Assembly (NCBI RefSeq): GCF_000263855.1
Contig: NZ_AJWX01000032.1
Span: forward strand, 1-64,000
DNA: 64,000 nucleotides
From: Pseudomonas sp. M47T1
GTDB taxonomy: Bacteria > Pseudomonadota > Gammaproteobacteria > Pseudomonadales > Pseudomonadaceae
Reading direction: 5' to 3'
The translations under genes and the position numbers were made by a program. Position 1 is the stretch's first letter; each line of letters starts with the position of its first letter. Shown one piece after another: positions 16,824 through 25,833 of this stretch. Under the pieces are notes generated by a model, which searched no databases, had not been told where the DNA came from, and was given only the letters and a program-made list of their open reading frames with translations.

Positions 16824-18401
16824 ATGATCAAACCCACCCAGGAACAGATCAGCGCCGGACTGCGCCCACAGATGTTGCTGCGCAGTCCAGGCGAAAGCGT
16901 GGCGCCGGAGTTTGACCAGGAGTCAGAGATCGTGGTGACCCTGGAGCAATTACGGCCCTACGAGCGCAACCCCCGATTCATCCGCAACCCGCTGTATGAC
17001 GACATCAAGTCCTCGATTCGTGAACGCGGCCTGGACCAGGCGCCTTCCATCACCCGACGACCCAGCGAGACGTATTTCATCATCTTGAATGGGGGTAACA
17101 CGCGCCTGTCCATTCTGAACGAACTATGGAAAGAGACGCGCGACGAGCGTTACTTCCGAATCGCCTGCCGCTACCGCCCCTGGACCAGCGAGACCCATGC
17201 CTTGCTCGGACATCTGGCTGAAAGCGATCTGCACGGACAGCTGGCGTTTATTGAACGCGCGCTGGCGGTGGTCAACGTGAAGGCATTGCTGGAGGATGAC
17301 GGCGCGTCCCTTTCGCAACGCGAACTCGCCCAGGCGTTGGCATCGGGCGGGTATCCGGTCTCGCAATCGCAGATCAGCCGCATGTTCGACACCGTCGAAT
17401 ACCTGCTGCCCAGTCTGCCCAATGCCCTGTGTTCCGGGTTACCGAAGCCTCAGATCGAGCGCCTCATTCTGCTGCGCAAACGGGCCGAACAGGTGTGGAA
17501 CCGCCTGCTGGCCCCGCTCGATCAACTACTTGTGCTGTGGCAGCAGACGCTGTCCAACTTCGACACGACGTCCGACGAGTTCGACTGGGACGAGGTGCGC
17601 GGCGCCTTGTTGGCGCAGATGGCCAAGGTGCTGGACATCACGCCGCGGCTGATGGAATTGGAACTGACGCAGAGCGGCTATCACGCTACGCCGCCGAGTG
17701 AACCCTCCACCAATGAGCGGCCCACCACGACGGTAAACAAATTGCCAGACGCCGGAGCCAACCCCGCAAGCGCGCCTCCGTTGGTTCTCAGTCAGACACC
17801 GCCAATGCCATCTCCAACCGATCAGGTCCGGGACGATGATGACTCCGTTGACGAGGACCCGCTAAGGTTGAGCGATATTTTCGGTGGTCTGCGCCCAGGT
17901 AGCACAGAGGTGGCCGAAGCGCAGACGACCAGTACCTCATCGCTCCCTTCTCTGTCACAGCTGATGGATTCCATCGCGCCACTTGCCATCGCCGAACTGC
18001 GCAGCCTCGCCGTCGAATTGGCGCAGTCATTGGCCCACTACGCGGCACTGACAGACTTTGTCGTCGGCGCGGAGCATGGCCTCGGATTCACGCTCGACTG
18101 GCAGGCCGCAGAGGGCACCGAACCCCAAGGCGTAGCCGTACAGCTGCTGCTCACCTCCATTCTGCGCGCCCAGGATGGGGTCGAATGGGAACTCAAGCAG
18201 CAGCTCCCCCCAACACTGGTGGGCCAACTGCTGGTCGGTGACTATCTGACCCCGCTCTTTGGCAATTCCATACTCACCTTCGAACTTCAGCGCCTTCCCG
18301 ACGCGCAACTGAATCAGTGGGTCCAGTTGTTGGTGCTGGCACGACGTATCGTGGACCTGAGCCAGGCCACATCTCAGGACGATTCGGAGACACTCTCATG
18401 A
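16824..18401 (+). CDS. parB: ParB-family ICE protein
   Basis: A 525-aa ParB-domain protein. The nuclease-like ParB fold is seen in LEQLRPYERNPRF, IKSSIRERGLDQAPSITR and FIILNGGNTRLSIL; a helix-turn-helix follows (LSQRELAQALASGGYPVSQ, then SQISRMFDTVEYLLPSLP). The long C-terminal half, with a Pro/Thr-rich linker at about 290-370, is typical of the large ICE-type ParB. ATG 16824 follows GAGG. It overlaps the next gene by 4 bp, so translation is coupled. Role: partition or centromere-like binding of the ICE, with parA. Confidence 0.84.
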   Translation: MIKPTQEQISAGLRPQMLLRSPGESVAPEFDQESEIVVTLEQLRPYERNPRFIRNPLYDDIKSSIRERGLDQAPSITRRPSETYFIILNGGNTRLSILNELWKETRDERYFRIACRYRPWTSETHALLGHLAESDLHGQLAFIERALAVVNVKALLEDDGASLSQRELAQALASGGYPVSQSQISRMFDTVEYLLPSLPNALCSGLPKPQIERLILLRKRAEQVWNRLLAPLDQLLVLWQQTLSNFDTTSDEFDWDEVRGALLAQMAKVLDITPRLMELELTQSGYHATPPSEPSTNERPTTTVNKLPDAGANPASAPPLVLSQTPPMPSPTDQVRDDDDSVDEDPLRLSDIFGGLRPGSTEVAEAQTTSTSSLPSLSQLMDSIAPLAIAELRSLAVELAQSLAHYAALTDFVVGAEHGLGFTLDWQAAEGTEPQGVAVQLLLTSILRAQDGVEWELKQQLPPTLVGQLLVGDYLTPLFGNSILTFELQRLPDAQLNQWVQLLVLARRIVDLSQATSQDDSETLS

Positions 18402-18946
18402 ACGCGATCTTCGCCCTGCTGAATAACACCATGCTCAACCAGGTGTTGCATGAGCTGCGCCAAGGCCACCTTCAGCGCTGTCGCTCCTTGGGCCTGGCTG
18501 AAGAGGACCTGGAGATTCTGCAATCCCTGCCACCGACCACGCTCTCTCGTTTAGCCCATGCCGCAGTCCCGTGGGTCGAAATCAAGGTCGATACCGCGGT
18601 GATGCGCCGGCTGATCGAGCAGGCCGACCGTGACGAGCAAAATGAACGCCTGATCAATCGTGCACTCAAGCTCGGCGCGAGCTCGCTGATCATGAACAAA
18701 TGCTTTGGGCTGGACCACTCCGAAACCGCCATGCGCCGGCGGCTGCTGAAGATCGAGGTCAGCCGCGGTCGCCCACAGAGTCTGACCGAAGCCCAGGAAC
18801 ATGCGCTGTGGCAGCGCTGGCGTCAGCTGAGACAGCTGGACGGCACCGCCGACAAGCTCGACACCATGATGATGCTCGCCGAGGAGCAGGGCGTCACCCT
18901 GACCATGGTCTGGCAACAGTTGCACCTCTACGGAGAGCAGCTATGA
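18398..18946 (+). CDS. DUF2857 protein, BisC-position
   Basis: A 182-aa protein of the DUF2857 family (NQVLHELRQGHLQRCRSLGL, LSRLAHAAVPWVEIKVD, NKCFGLDHSETAMRRRLL, and a C-terminal helix-turn-helix-like segment). The family is widespread in ICEs of this type. In ICEclc the matching gene encodes one subunit (BisC, as I recall) of the BisDC activator that resembles FlhDC and drives transfer genes in a fraction of cells. It overlaps parB and the next gene by ATGA junctions. Confidence 0.82.
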   Translation: MNAIFALLNNTMLNQVLHELRQGHLQRCRSLGLAEEDLEILQSLPPTTLSRLAHAAVPWVEIKVDTAVMRRLIEQADRDEQNERLINRALKLGASSLIMNKCFGLDHSETAMRRRLLKIEVSRGRPQSLTEAQEHALWQRWRQLRQLDGTADKLDTMMMLAEEQGVTLTMVWQQLHLYGEQL

Positions 18947-20166
18947 GGCACGGTCTCAGCTTGGAGGACCTAAAACGGGCCATGCGCCAGTGCGCCCAAT
19001 ACATGCAGGACAACCCTCACCTGTTTCCACTCCCCTCGCCGCCCAAACCCAAGCCACCGCCCGCCACCTCGATCCAGTTTCGCTACATCGGCAAACCTCA
19101 GAACATCATGCCCCGCTCTCTGCTGCGAGATACCCGGCTCACACCGCTGGAGCGTAACGCCTGGCAGGCCCTGCACTTCATGATCGAAGAGCGCGGGCTC
19201 AAATACCCCCGCTACGAGGACCTACAGCCGTATCTGTCCGCCGTCCCCTGCGGCGAGAAAGCTTCACGAGAGACAGTCGCGCGTGTATTGCAGAATCTAC
19301 GATTAACCCGTTGGCTCAGCCTGGTCACGCATCTTCGCGACGATCAAGGTCGGTTGCAGCCGCCCATCTATGTCCTGCACGACGAGCCGCTGACGCCGGC
19401 CGAAGCACTGCAGTTGGACGAGGGTTACGGTGATCTGATCAAGCGCAGCCTCAAGCACGCCGCGAAGGGCGTACGCATCACCGCCGGACATGTGTTGGGG
19501 GAACTGCGGCGCGACCAAACGGTACCGGCGGCCTATGTACCCAAGGTGCTCGCCCTGTTGCCGTTGGCGCCTGAGCAACACTCACTCGAGCTCGAGGCGC
19601 CCTCTCCTGCTCACGAATCCGAACAGCCTTCGCTGGATGTCGCTTCCTTGCCGTACACGGCACAACATCAATCCGAACCGCCGGCGAAAGCCCCGGATTT
19701 AGCGGTGGTTCGGATTCCGAATCCTCCTAGTACTGTACAAGAGCGTATAGAACAAAAGAGTACGGTACGGGGGGCTGGGGGAACATCCGAACTCGAGTGG
19801 CCAGCGAATCTGCCCCTCAGCGCGAGTGATCGGCAGATCGCCTTGCAGGCCATGGCCCCATTGGCCAATGAGGCCAGGGTGGCCGTGCTGCAGGAGGCGG
19901 TGGCCCGGTGCACGACGGGGGCCGTGCGGCGCCCCGCCGCTTACCTGATGGGGTTGATCAGGAAAGCGCTCGAGGGGGATTTTAGACTGTGGGCCGCCAG
20001 AGATATCGCGACCAAGGTGCCGCCCCCAAAAGCTGTGCGCGTCCAACAGGCAGTGTCAGAGCCAAAGATCGCTGAACGCGGCGACGCGCCACGATCGGCG
20101 TCCCCCGTGGCACGGGCCTGCCTGGATCAATTGCGCCAACAATGTGGGCTGGTGAGTAGCGCTTAA
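18943..20166 (+). CDS. STY4528-family ICE protein, BisD-position
   Basis: A 407-aa protein of the STY4528 'pathogenicity island replication' family. After a Pro-rich N-terminus it has a winged-helix-like region with SLLRDTRLTPLERNAWQALH, RYEDLQPYLSAVPCGEKASR and ETVARVLQNLRLTRWLSLV. The C-terminal third is low-complexity, with a stretch of unusual codon use around 19730-19790 (AGTACTGTAC, GAACAAAAGAG). In ICEclc the equivalent position holds bisD. The family name suggests replication, the position suggests transcriptional activation; the sequence does not settle which. Confidence 0.78.
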   Translation: MRHGLSLEDLKRAMRQCAQYMQDNPHLFPLPSPPKPKPPPATSIQFRYIGKPQNIMPRSLLRDTRLTPLERNAWQALHFMIEERGLKYPRYEDLQPYLSAVPCGEKASRETVARVLQNLRLTRWLSLVTHLRDDQGRLQPPIYVLHDEPLTPAEALQLDEGYGDLIKRSLKHAAKGVRITAGHVLGELRRDQTVPAAYVPKVLALLPLAPEQHSLELEAPSPAHESEQPSLDVASLPYTAQHQSEPPAKAPDLAVVRIPNPPSTVQERIEQKSTVRGAGGTSELEWPANLPLSASDRQIALQAMAPLANEARVAVLQEAVARCTTGAVRRPAAYLMGLIRKALEGDFRLWAARDIATKVPPPKAVRVQQAVSEPKIAERGDAPRSASPVARACLDQLRQQCGLVSSA

Positions 20167-20196
20167 TGGATTTGATGCCTCAGGCATCAAATCCAT
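20166..20196. repeat. Palindrome copy 1
   Basis: ATGGATTTGATGCCT, one C, then its exact reverse complement. It begins at the last base of the STY4528-family stop codon. The same palindrome (29 of 31 bases) recurs 120 nt downstream. It could be a terminator without a T-run, or half of a pair of protein-binding sites. Confidence 0.7.
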
Positions 20197-20285
20197 GGAC
20201 GTCCGGTCGCCCTGATCAGCCGTTGGCGTTTGTCGAACCTGAAGCTCGGCTTTGCGCGTGTGCGGTAATGAGCACCAGCCTTCAG

Positions 20286-20314
20286 TGGATTTGATGCCTC
20301 AGGCATCAAATCCA
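20286..20314. repeat. Palindrome copy 2
   Basis: TGGATTTGATGCCT, one C, then the reverse complement; a repeat of the 20166 palindrome. It lies about 110 nt before the PFL_4669 gene, within what should be that gene's promoter region. Confidence 0.7.
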
Positions 20315-20424
20315 TACTGTTCCAGTCGCCATGGCTTATCCGAACACAGGTCCTTCAGGTTTTCGGCAGTCACACTGGTGTTTGTCCGGCACCGTGTCCT
20401 CACCCGCCGACTTGAGGACCTGCC

Positions 20425-21177
20425 ATGGCCGACCATTTCCAGCTCAACCTGGGCTCGCTGCGCAGCACCATCACCCTGACCCTGCACACCCATCACGCCG
20501 CTCGGCTGTGGCAGGGCCGCCTGGCCCGCGAAGGCAGCCATCCGATCATGAGCATGGCGGCCTACATCAACATCACCAACATCCTCAAGCAAGCGGCGGC
20601 GCAGGACGACCCTTTCGCCGACTGGTTCATGCTGATGCTCGAGGACAAGGTGCTGCGCGCCAAGGCGCAGATGGGCCAGTTGATGGAGCAGGTCAGCCAT
20701 CTAGAAAAACTCCTGCCCTCGCAAATCGACGTGGGTGACAACCTCAACATCCACCCCGTGACCCTGCCGCTGTTCATCGCCAGCCAGCTGGGATTTCTGG
20801 CGGTGTACCTGCTCACCGACTACGACACGCTGGTCAGACGCGTGCTCCTGGCCCATCATACGGCGCTGATCGGCCGGCCGGACATGGAGGGATGGATCGA
20901 CCAGGGCGCCCACCAGGTGCGCAGCTTGTTTGGTATTGCGCATCGATGCCGCGTGTCCGGCGTCACCCGCAGCGATGTAGCCGCCGACAATGCGCGCTTT
21001 CAGGAAGCGGTCGATAAGTACGGTCGACCGCCTCAGGACGTGCTCGATGGCGAGCGCCGCTCGCAGTTCGCCCCGCCCATCATCGCGGTGGCAGGGTCGA
21101 CGGAGAGTGAGCCGGCCAGTGCAAGTGATGACGTTCCGGCGGACGACGAGACAGACGCGACGGATAAGCCATCATGA
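20425..21177 (+). CDS. ICE protein, PFL_4669 family
   Basis: A 250-aa protein matching the PFL_4669 (TIGR03761) family of integrating conjugative element proteins: NLGSLRSTITLTLHTHHAAR, LWQGRLAREGSHPIMSMAA, KLLPSQIDVGDNLNIHPV and RSLFGIAHRCRVSGVTR. The acidic tail (ASDDVPADDETDATDK) is variable. The function is unknown. It overlaps the DUF3158 gene by 4 bp and lies before ssb. Two identical palindromes occupy its upstream region, so it is probably the first gene of an inducible PFL_4669-DUF3158-ssb operon. Confidence 0.84.
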   Translation: MADHFQLNLGSLRSTITLTLHTHHAARLWQGRLAREGSHPIMSMAAYINITNILKQAAAQDDPFADWFMLMLEDKVLRAKAQMGQLMEQVSHLEKLLPSQIDVGDNLNIHPVTLPLFIASQLGFLAVYLLTDYDTLVRRVLLAHHTALIGRPDMEGWIDQGAHQVRSLFGIAHRCRVSGVTRSDVAADNARFQEAVDKYGRPPQDVLDGERRSQFAPPIIAVAGSTESEPASASDDVPADDETDATDKPS

Positions 21178-21683
21178 ACCCGCGGGATTTCCCCGCCGAT
21201 CTGACGCTCGCACCCACTGCCTATCGGGACATCGAACACGCTGCCTCCCTAAAAGGCCTTTTAAAGCCTTTTAAGGGTAAGGGGGAACTGGTTCAGCTGA
21301 CGAACGTCACGAGGGAGCTTGAACAGCGTGTGGCGCAGCTCATGGGCACCCAGGCGGCGATCATGGCGCTGCCGCCCTTGTCCTTGCTCGGCATTCGTCT
21401 GGTGCTGCAGAACACCGGCGCCGGCACCACATTCCTGCGCTGGCGCACCCAAGACTTTTCCCGCATGGGCGCCCTGGTCTGGGAGCGGCTGATGCGCAAT
21501 CCGCGCCTGCCCCCGGATCTGCGCACTGCCCTGTTCCAGCTCGAATGCAACCGCATCGCGCTGAACCTGCAGATGAGCGTGCTGCATTCCCTGCAGCGCC
21601 AGGCGCTCGACTGCAGCCACAAGATGGCCAACGCCGAAGGCGTGCTGCGCCAATCCCCATCCGGAACGGAGACATCACCATGA
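21174..21683 (+). CDS. DUF3158 family protein
   Basis: A 169-aa protein of the DUF3158 family, seen in this ICE class between PFL_4669 and ssb. Visible features are LKGLLKPFKGKGELVQLTNV, a helical middle, and LFQLECNRIALNLQMSVLHS. The function is unknown. It overlaps both neighbours by ATGA junctions, so it is co-translated with them. Confidence 0.8.
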   Translation: MNPRDFPADLTLAPTAYRDIEHAASLKGLLKPFKGKGELVQLTNVTRELEQRVAQLMGTQAAIMALPPLSLLGIRLVLQNTGAGTTFLRWRTQDFSRMGALVWERLMRNPRLPPDLRTALFQLECNRIALNLQMSVLHSLQRQALDCSHKMANAEGVLRQSPSGTETSP

Positions 21684-22123
21684 GCACTTTTTTTGTCGGC
21701 GAAGGCAACATCGGCAGCGCGCCGGACTTTCAGGAATTCACCTCGGGTAATGATGAGCCGCGGCGTCTGCTGCGCCTGAATGTCTACTTCGACAACCCGG
21801 TACCGCGTGAGGGCGGCTACGAAGACCGAGGCGGATACTGGGCCCCGGTTGAACTGTGGCACCGCGATGCCGAGCACTGGAGCACGTTGTTTCAAAAAGG
21901 CATGCGCGTGCTGGTCGAAGGGCGCACGGTGCGCGATGAGTGGGAGGACAGCGAGGATAACGCACGGGTGACCTTCAAGGTCGAGGCACGTCGCATCGGT
22001 ATCCTGCCCCATCGGCTGGCCAGCGTGAGCATGCGTGAAAAGTCCTCCGACGCCGCACCGTCGGGCCCGGCCGACAAAGCGAGCCCCGGCACTGCCCGCA
22101 AAGGCGGTCGTGCCAAGAGCTGA
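21680..22123 (+). CDS. ssb: Single-stranded DNA-binding protein
   Basis: A 147-aa ICE-type SSB, expected to coat the transferred strand. The OB-fold core is recognisable from MSTFFVGEGNIGSAPDF, RLLRLNVYFDNPVPREG, WAPVELWHRDAEHW and FQKGMRVLVEGRTVRDEW; the C-terminus is a variable Lys/Gly tail rather than the acidic DDIPF of chromosomal SSB. ATG 21680 overlaps the DUF3158 stop. Such SSBs are made in transfer-competent or recipient cells. Confidence 0.85.
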   Translation: MSTFFVGEGNIGSAPDFQEFTSGNDEPRRLLRLNVYFDNPVPREGGYEDRGGYWAPVELWHRDAEHWSTLFQKGMRVLVEGRTVRDEWEDSEDNARVTFKVEARRIGILPHRLASVSMREKSSDAAPSGPADKASPGTARKGGRAKS

Positions 22124-22198
22124 TCAGTGGACCTCAGTGGAATGAGCGCCTCATCGCGCGGCGCTCATCCAAACCCTGCACCATCGACGCGAGTCACT

Positions 22199-22456
22199 TC
22201 AATGCCGTGTCGAACCCGCACTGTATTGCAACAACATCGCCTCTAGTGCCGTCTCCAGCACGTCCGGATCCTCAGCGACTTTCGCCAGCGCCTGCCCCAG
22301 TTCCCGAAACGCCTGCCGGTGCGTAGGGCATTGTTCCAACCACTGCGCCAAGGCGCTGAGCTTGTCCTTGTCATCGGGTGATCGATGAATCTCCAGAAAG
22401 CGTCGAAGCGCCTGCAACCGCACCTGGCCTATCAGCCCATCGTCCGCTGTATCCAC
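22199..22456 (-). CDS. Small protein with FecR-N/DUF4880-like motif
   Basis: An 85-aa protein whose centre (SALAQWLEQCPTHRQAFREL) resembles the short DUF4880 segment at the N-terminus of FecR-type anti-sigma factors, without the rest. GTG 22456 is chosen because AAGGA precedes it; an upstream TTG at 22543 has no ribosome site. A similar protein is encoded at 46836. It is divergent from the XRE gene. The function is unknown. Confidence 0.6.
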   Translation of the reverse strand: MDTADDGLIGQVRLQALRRFLEIHRSPDDKDKLSALAQWLEQCPTHRQAFRELGQALAKVAEDPDVLETALEAMLLQYSAGSTRH

Positions 22457-22644
22457 GTGAGTTTCCTTGTACGTCAATACGCGCCTCGCGCGCGCAGCGA
22501 CCGCCACTGATTCTTGCCCATTTTCAGCAATCCACACACTCAATTGAATAAATACAACCCATATCGCCCAGAGTCAACTCGATGGGTTGTTCATCTTGCG
22601 AGGTCTTTGTTCGACCATTCAGGTTGAATGGGAGACCCGCACAG

Positions 22645-22989
22645 TTGCCGAAAATCATCGCCGCCGCCGATAAGCAAATTGGCCAAATGATCGCCAAGCG
22701 TCGCCGCGCCCTGGGTCTGACTCAGGACCAATTGGCCGAACGCCTGTCGATGGGTCGTGAGGCCTATTCTAGGCTCGAGCTGGGCAAGACATCGCTGTCG
22801 GTCCCCAAGCTGATTCAGCTGTCGGGCGCGCTGGATTGCGGGCTGGCTGAACTGGTGACCGACTTCAGCCCACGCCCCAGTGACCAAGGCCATAAGATCG
22901 GATTGCTGCTCGCGCCCCTGTCCGATGCCGATCGGCAGTTCATTCTGTCTTCGACCGAGCACCTGATTGCCCACCTGAAGCAGCGTTAG
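22645..22989 (+). CDS. XRE-family helix-turn-helix regulator
   Basis: A 114-aa regulator with an N-terminal Cro/C1-type helix-turn-helix: IGQMIAKRRRALGLTQDQLA, then MGREAYSRLELGKTSLSVPK. A short helical tail (LSDADRQFILSSTEHLIAHL) follows. TTG 22645 is preferred because GGGAG lies about ten bases upstream; an in-frame ATG at 22582 would add 21 residues but lacks a ribosome site. It could repress its own divergent promoter or ICE maintenance genes. It lies just before topB. Confidence 0.78.
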   Translation: MPKIIAAADKQIGQMIAKRRRALGLTQDQLAERLSMGREAYSRLELGKTSLSVPKLIQLSGALDCGLAELVTDFSPRPSDQGHKIGLLLAPLSDADRQFILSSTEHLIAHLKQR

Positions 22990-23090
22990 TCTGCCGCCAC
23001 CGTCCAGTTGGACCCAGCACATTCAGCTTTAAGCTGGCTCCCTTCCCCCTGAGCGTCACCCTGTTTCAGTCATCCGACTGGAGCGAAGCC

Positions 23091-25073
23091 ATGCAATTGT
23101 TCATCTGCGAAAAGCCCTCCCAGGCGCGCGACATCGCCCGCGTGTTGCAGGCCGGCCGGCGTGCCGAAGGCTGCCTGCTGGGCGCGGGGGTCACCGTCAC
23201 CTGGTGTGTCGGGCACCTCCTGGAGACTGCGCCCCCTGAAACCTACGGCAGCCACCTCAAGCGCTGGGCCCTAGAAGATCTGCCGATTCTGCCCCAACAG
23301 TGGAAGGTGCTGCCAAAGCCCAAGGTCGCTTCCCAACTCAAGGTCATTCGCGGCTTGCTGGGCCGGTGCGGCGAGGTGGTCATCGCCACCGACGCCGATC
23401 GCGAAGGCGAGATGATCGCGCGCGAGATCCTGGAACTGGAAGGCTACCGCGGGCCGGTGCAGCGCCTGTGGTTGTCGGCGCTCAACGATGCCTCGATCCG
23501 ACAGGCGCTTGCGGCGCTCAAGCCCGGTGCGGAAACCTTGCCGTTGTATCACTCGGCCTTGGCCCGTTCGCGGGCCGACTGGCTGGTGGGCATCAACCTC
23601 AGTCGATTGTTCACCCTGCTTGGGCGCCGCGCGGGTTATGACGGAGTCCTGCCGGTGGGGCGCGTGCAGACGCCGACCTTGAAACTGGTAGTGGCGCGTG
23701 ATCGGGCCATCGCTAGCTTCGTGGCGCAGCCGTACTGGACGCTGGATATTCGCGTGGCCGCAGGGGCCGCAGATTTTCAGGCTCGCTGGCAACCGTCCCC
23801 TACGGTCAGCGATGACCAAGGCCGTTGTACCCAACAAAGCGCCGCCCACCAGGTGCTGAAGAGAGTGCTCGAGGCCGCACAGGTGCACACCGACAGTGTC
23901 GAGAGCGAGAGGGTGCGCGAGTCCGCACCGCTACCGTTCGACCTAGGGACGCTGCAGGAAATCTGCTCGGCCCGACTCGGCCTGGGCGCCCAGGAAACGC
24001 TGGAATGCGCCCAGGCCTTGTACGAGACCCACAAGGTCACCAGCTATCCTCGAAGCGACTGCGGCTACCTGCCCGAGAGCATGATCGAAGACGCACCAAC
24101 GGTGCTCGAGGCGCTCACTCAAGCCGATCCAACGCTTCGGGATCGTATCCAGGACCTGAACCTGTCCGTGCGTTCGCGCGCCTGGAACACCGCCAAAATC
24201 TCCGCCCACCACGGAATTATCCCGACCGCCGTGGCGTTCCGGATCGACAGCCTGCCCCCACGAGAACGCGCGGTGTACGCGTTGATCCGCGCCCGGTACA
24301 TGGCTCAGTTCTGCGCGCTGCACGAGTACCTCAAGACCGAAGCGTTGTTCATTGGGGCCGGTGAAACTTTCAAGGCCGCGGGCAAGCAGATTCTGGTACC
24401 TGGCTGGAAGCCCTGGATCAACGAAGCCGACCCCACTGGCCAGGCTGACGCTTCACAGGCGCTGCCCGCGTTGCACGAAGGCTATACCCTGACCGTGTGC
24501 TCGGCCAAAGTCGATGCCCGCACCACACAACCGACCAAGCCCTACACCGAAGGCACGCTGATCAGGGCCATGAAATCCATCGCCAATCAGATCGAGGATC
24601 CGCGCCTGCGCCAACGCCTCAAGGACAGCATCGGTATCGGTACCGAAGCCACCCGGGCCTCGATCCTGCAGGGGCTGATCGACCACGGTTACCTGGTAAA
24701 AAAGAAGCGTAGCCTGTCGGCCTCGGCGGCCGGTCACACGCTGATCGAGGCCGTGCCGCCCGAGGTGGCTGATCCGGTGATGACGGCGTTGTGGGAACAG
24801 GCGCTGGAGCATATCGAAACCGGCCGGCTGACCGTGGACGCCTTTCTCTTCAAGCAGGGCGAATGGCTCAGCCAAGTCATCAAGCACTACGCGACACTCA
24901 AACTCAATGTGCCGGCGGCGCGCGGCCCAGGCTGTCCAATCTGCAAGACGGTGATGCGCAAACGCACCGGGCGGACCGGCACCTTCTGGTCGTGCTCGCG
25001 TTATCCCGACTGCAAGGGCACCAAGCCCTTGGCCAAGCCCAAGGCGTCGAAGCCCAAATCCAAGGGACCGTGA
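23091..25073 (+). CDS. topB: DNA topoisomerase III
   Basis: A 660-aa type IA topoisomerase of the ICE-borne TopB group. The TOPRIM domain has FICEKPSQARDIARVL (catalytic Glu) and VIATDADREGEMIAREIL (DxDxE). The active-site Tyr lies in KVTSYPRSDCGYLPE. A single C4 zinc finger closes the protein (CPICKTV at about 625 and CSRYPDCKG). It decatenates or unwinds single-strand DNA during transfer and replication of the element. ATG 23091 follows GGAGCGAAGCC. It stands alone, with a large non-coding stretch downstream. Confidence 0.93.
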   Translation: MQLFICEKPSQARDIARVLQAGRRAEGCLLGAGVTVTWCVGHLLETAPPETYGSHLKRWALEDLPILPQQWKVLPKPKVASQLKVIRGLLGRCGEVVIATDADREGEMIAREILELEGYRGPVQRLWLSALNDASIRQALAALKPGAETLPLYHSALARSRADWLVGINLSRLFTLLGRRAGYDGVLPVGRVQTPTLKLVVARDRAIASFVAQPYWTLDIRVAAGAADFQARWQPSPTVSDDQGRCTQQSAAHQVLKRVLEAAQVHTDSVESERVRESAPLPFDLGTLQEICSARLGLGAQETLECAQALYETHKVTSYPRSDCGYLPESMIEDAPTVLEALTQADPTLRDRIQDLNLSVRSRAWNTAKISAHHGIIPTAVAFRIDSLPPRERAVYALIRARYMAQFCALHEYLKTEALFIGAGETFKAAGKQILVPGWKPWINEADPTGQADASQALPALHEGYTLTVCSAKVDARTTQPTKPYTEGTLIRAMKSIANQIEDPRLRQRLKDSIGIGTEATRASILQGLIDHGYLVKKKRSLSASAAGHTLIEAVPPEVADPVMTALWEQALEHIETGRLTVDAFLFKQGEWLSQVIKHYATLKLNVPAARGPGCPICKTVMRKRTGRTGTFWSCSRYPDCKGTKPLAKPKASKPKSKGP

Positions 25074-25620
25074 CCCTCACCGTGCACTTGACGGGTCTGG
25101 TCGGGGCTGTTGTAGTGAGGACGCCCTTCGCCATTGGCGAGCCAAGACCGATTCGCTCCGGGCAGCTCGGTCGGACTCCATGAGTTCGGAGCCACTTCTT
25201 CCTGCAACCTGGTTGCCCTTCACCGCCCTGCAAGTCGTTGCAGCGAATGACCCGTGCCGCTTTTCAACAGGCCGCAGGGGTCATTCGCTTCGGCGATGAC
25301 GAACAGCTCCGGTGCCCGCCGGCGAAACACTGGGCGCCTTTTGTGCGCGGATGCGTGCCAGAAAATTCCGACCCAGGCCACAACTAGGGTCGGTTGGTCA
25401 GGTTCTGCCAACGTGTGATTGTCACGAGGAGCGACGTTGTCGCGATTGGCCAAAGGTGGTCCCTTTTTATCCCCAGCCCGATGACCGTCGGGCTATTTTT
25501 TGCCCGCGACGTTTCCACTGTGTGCCACTCCAATCTGGGCCAACAGCCTCTGTTCGATCGGCTGTTGACGTCCCATTGATCGCGTTTTATAGATGGGCTG
25601 CACTTGCTGTCGATGACAGC
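25074..25620. other. Long intergenic region after topB
   Basis: About 550 bases. It holds a terminator (25475-25501) and one weak 46-codon frame (25247-25387) with no recognised resemblance. The rest is unassigned; it leads into copy A of the triple leader repeat. Confidence 0.4.
25475..25501 (+). terminator. Rho-independent terminator
   Basis: AGCCCGA, a 6-nt loop, TCGGGCT, then A and a T-run. It is 400 nt beyond topB, so it may end a small transcript from the intergenic region as well as topB read-through. Confidence 0.7.
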
Positions 25621-25729
25621 GCCCAGGCAGCTCGAACCTTCAAGGCTGCGCCATTTCGATGGTGGTTCTCCCAAGTGCGATTCGCGTTCGGCAGCTCGCA
25701 CGGTCATCGATTCGTCGGTGATGAGCGCT
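25621..25729 (+). repeat. Triple leader repeat, copy A
   Basis: A roughly 105-nt sequence nearly identical to one at 63351-63456 and similar to one at 62545-62643. The invariant core (25670-25706) has GTGCGA pairing with TCGCAC across a 15-nt loop, then GGTGATGAGCGC. The start codon of a DUF3577 gene follows 105 nt later. It is probably a promoter, operator or structured RNA leader. A stem (AGCCC/GGGCT type) follows at about 25742-25754. Confidence 0.7.
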
Positions 25730-25833
25730 GATTGTTTTCTCAGCCCTTCTGGGCCTACTTGTCATCCCCCTGCGGAATTCACCTCCCGCCGGGACGGTGG
25801 GTTTCCGCGTTTCTTGCAAACAGGAGATTCACC

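Noticed and set aside
25384..25731. Short frames across leader copy A giving SQVRFAFGSSHGH
   Set aside because: The same peptide appears in all three repeat copies, but the frames have no shared start or stop and no ribosome sites; the repeat looks non-coding.
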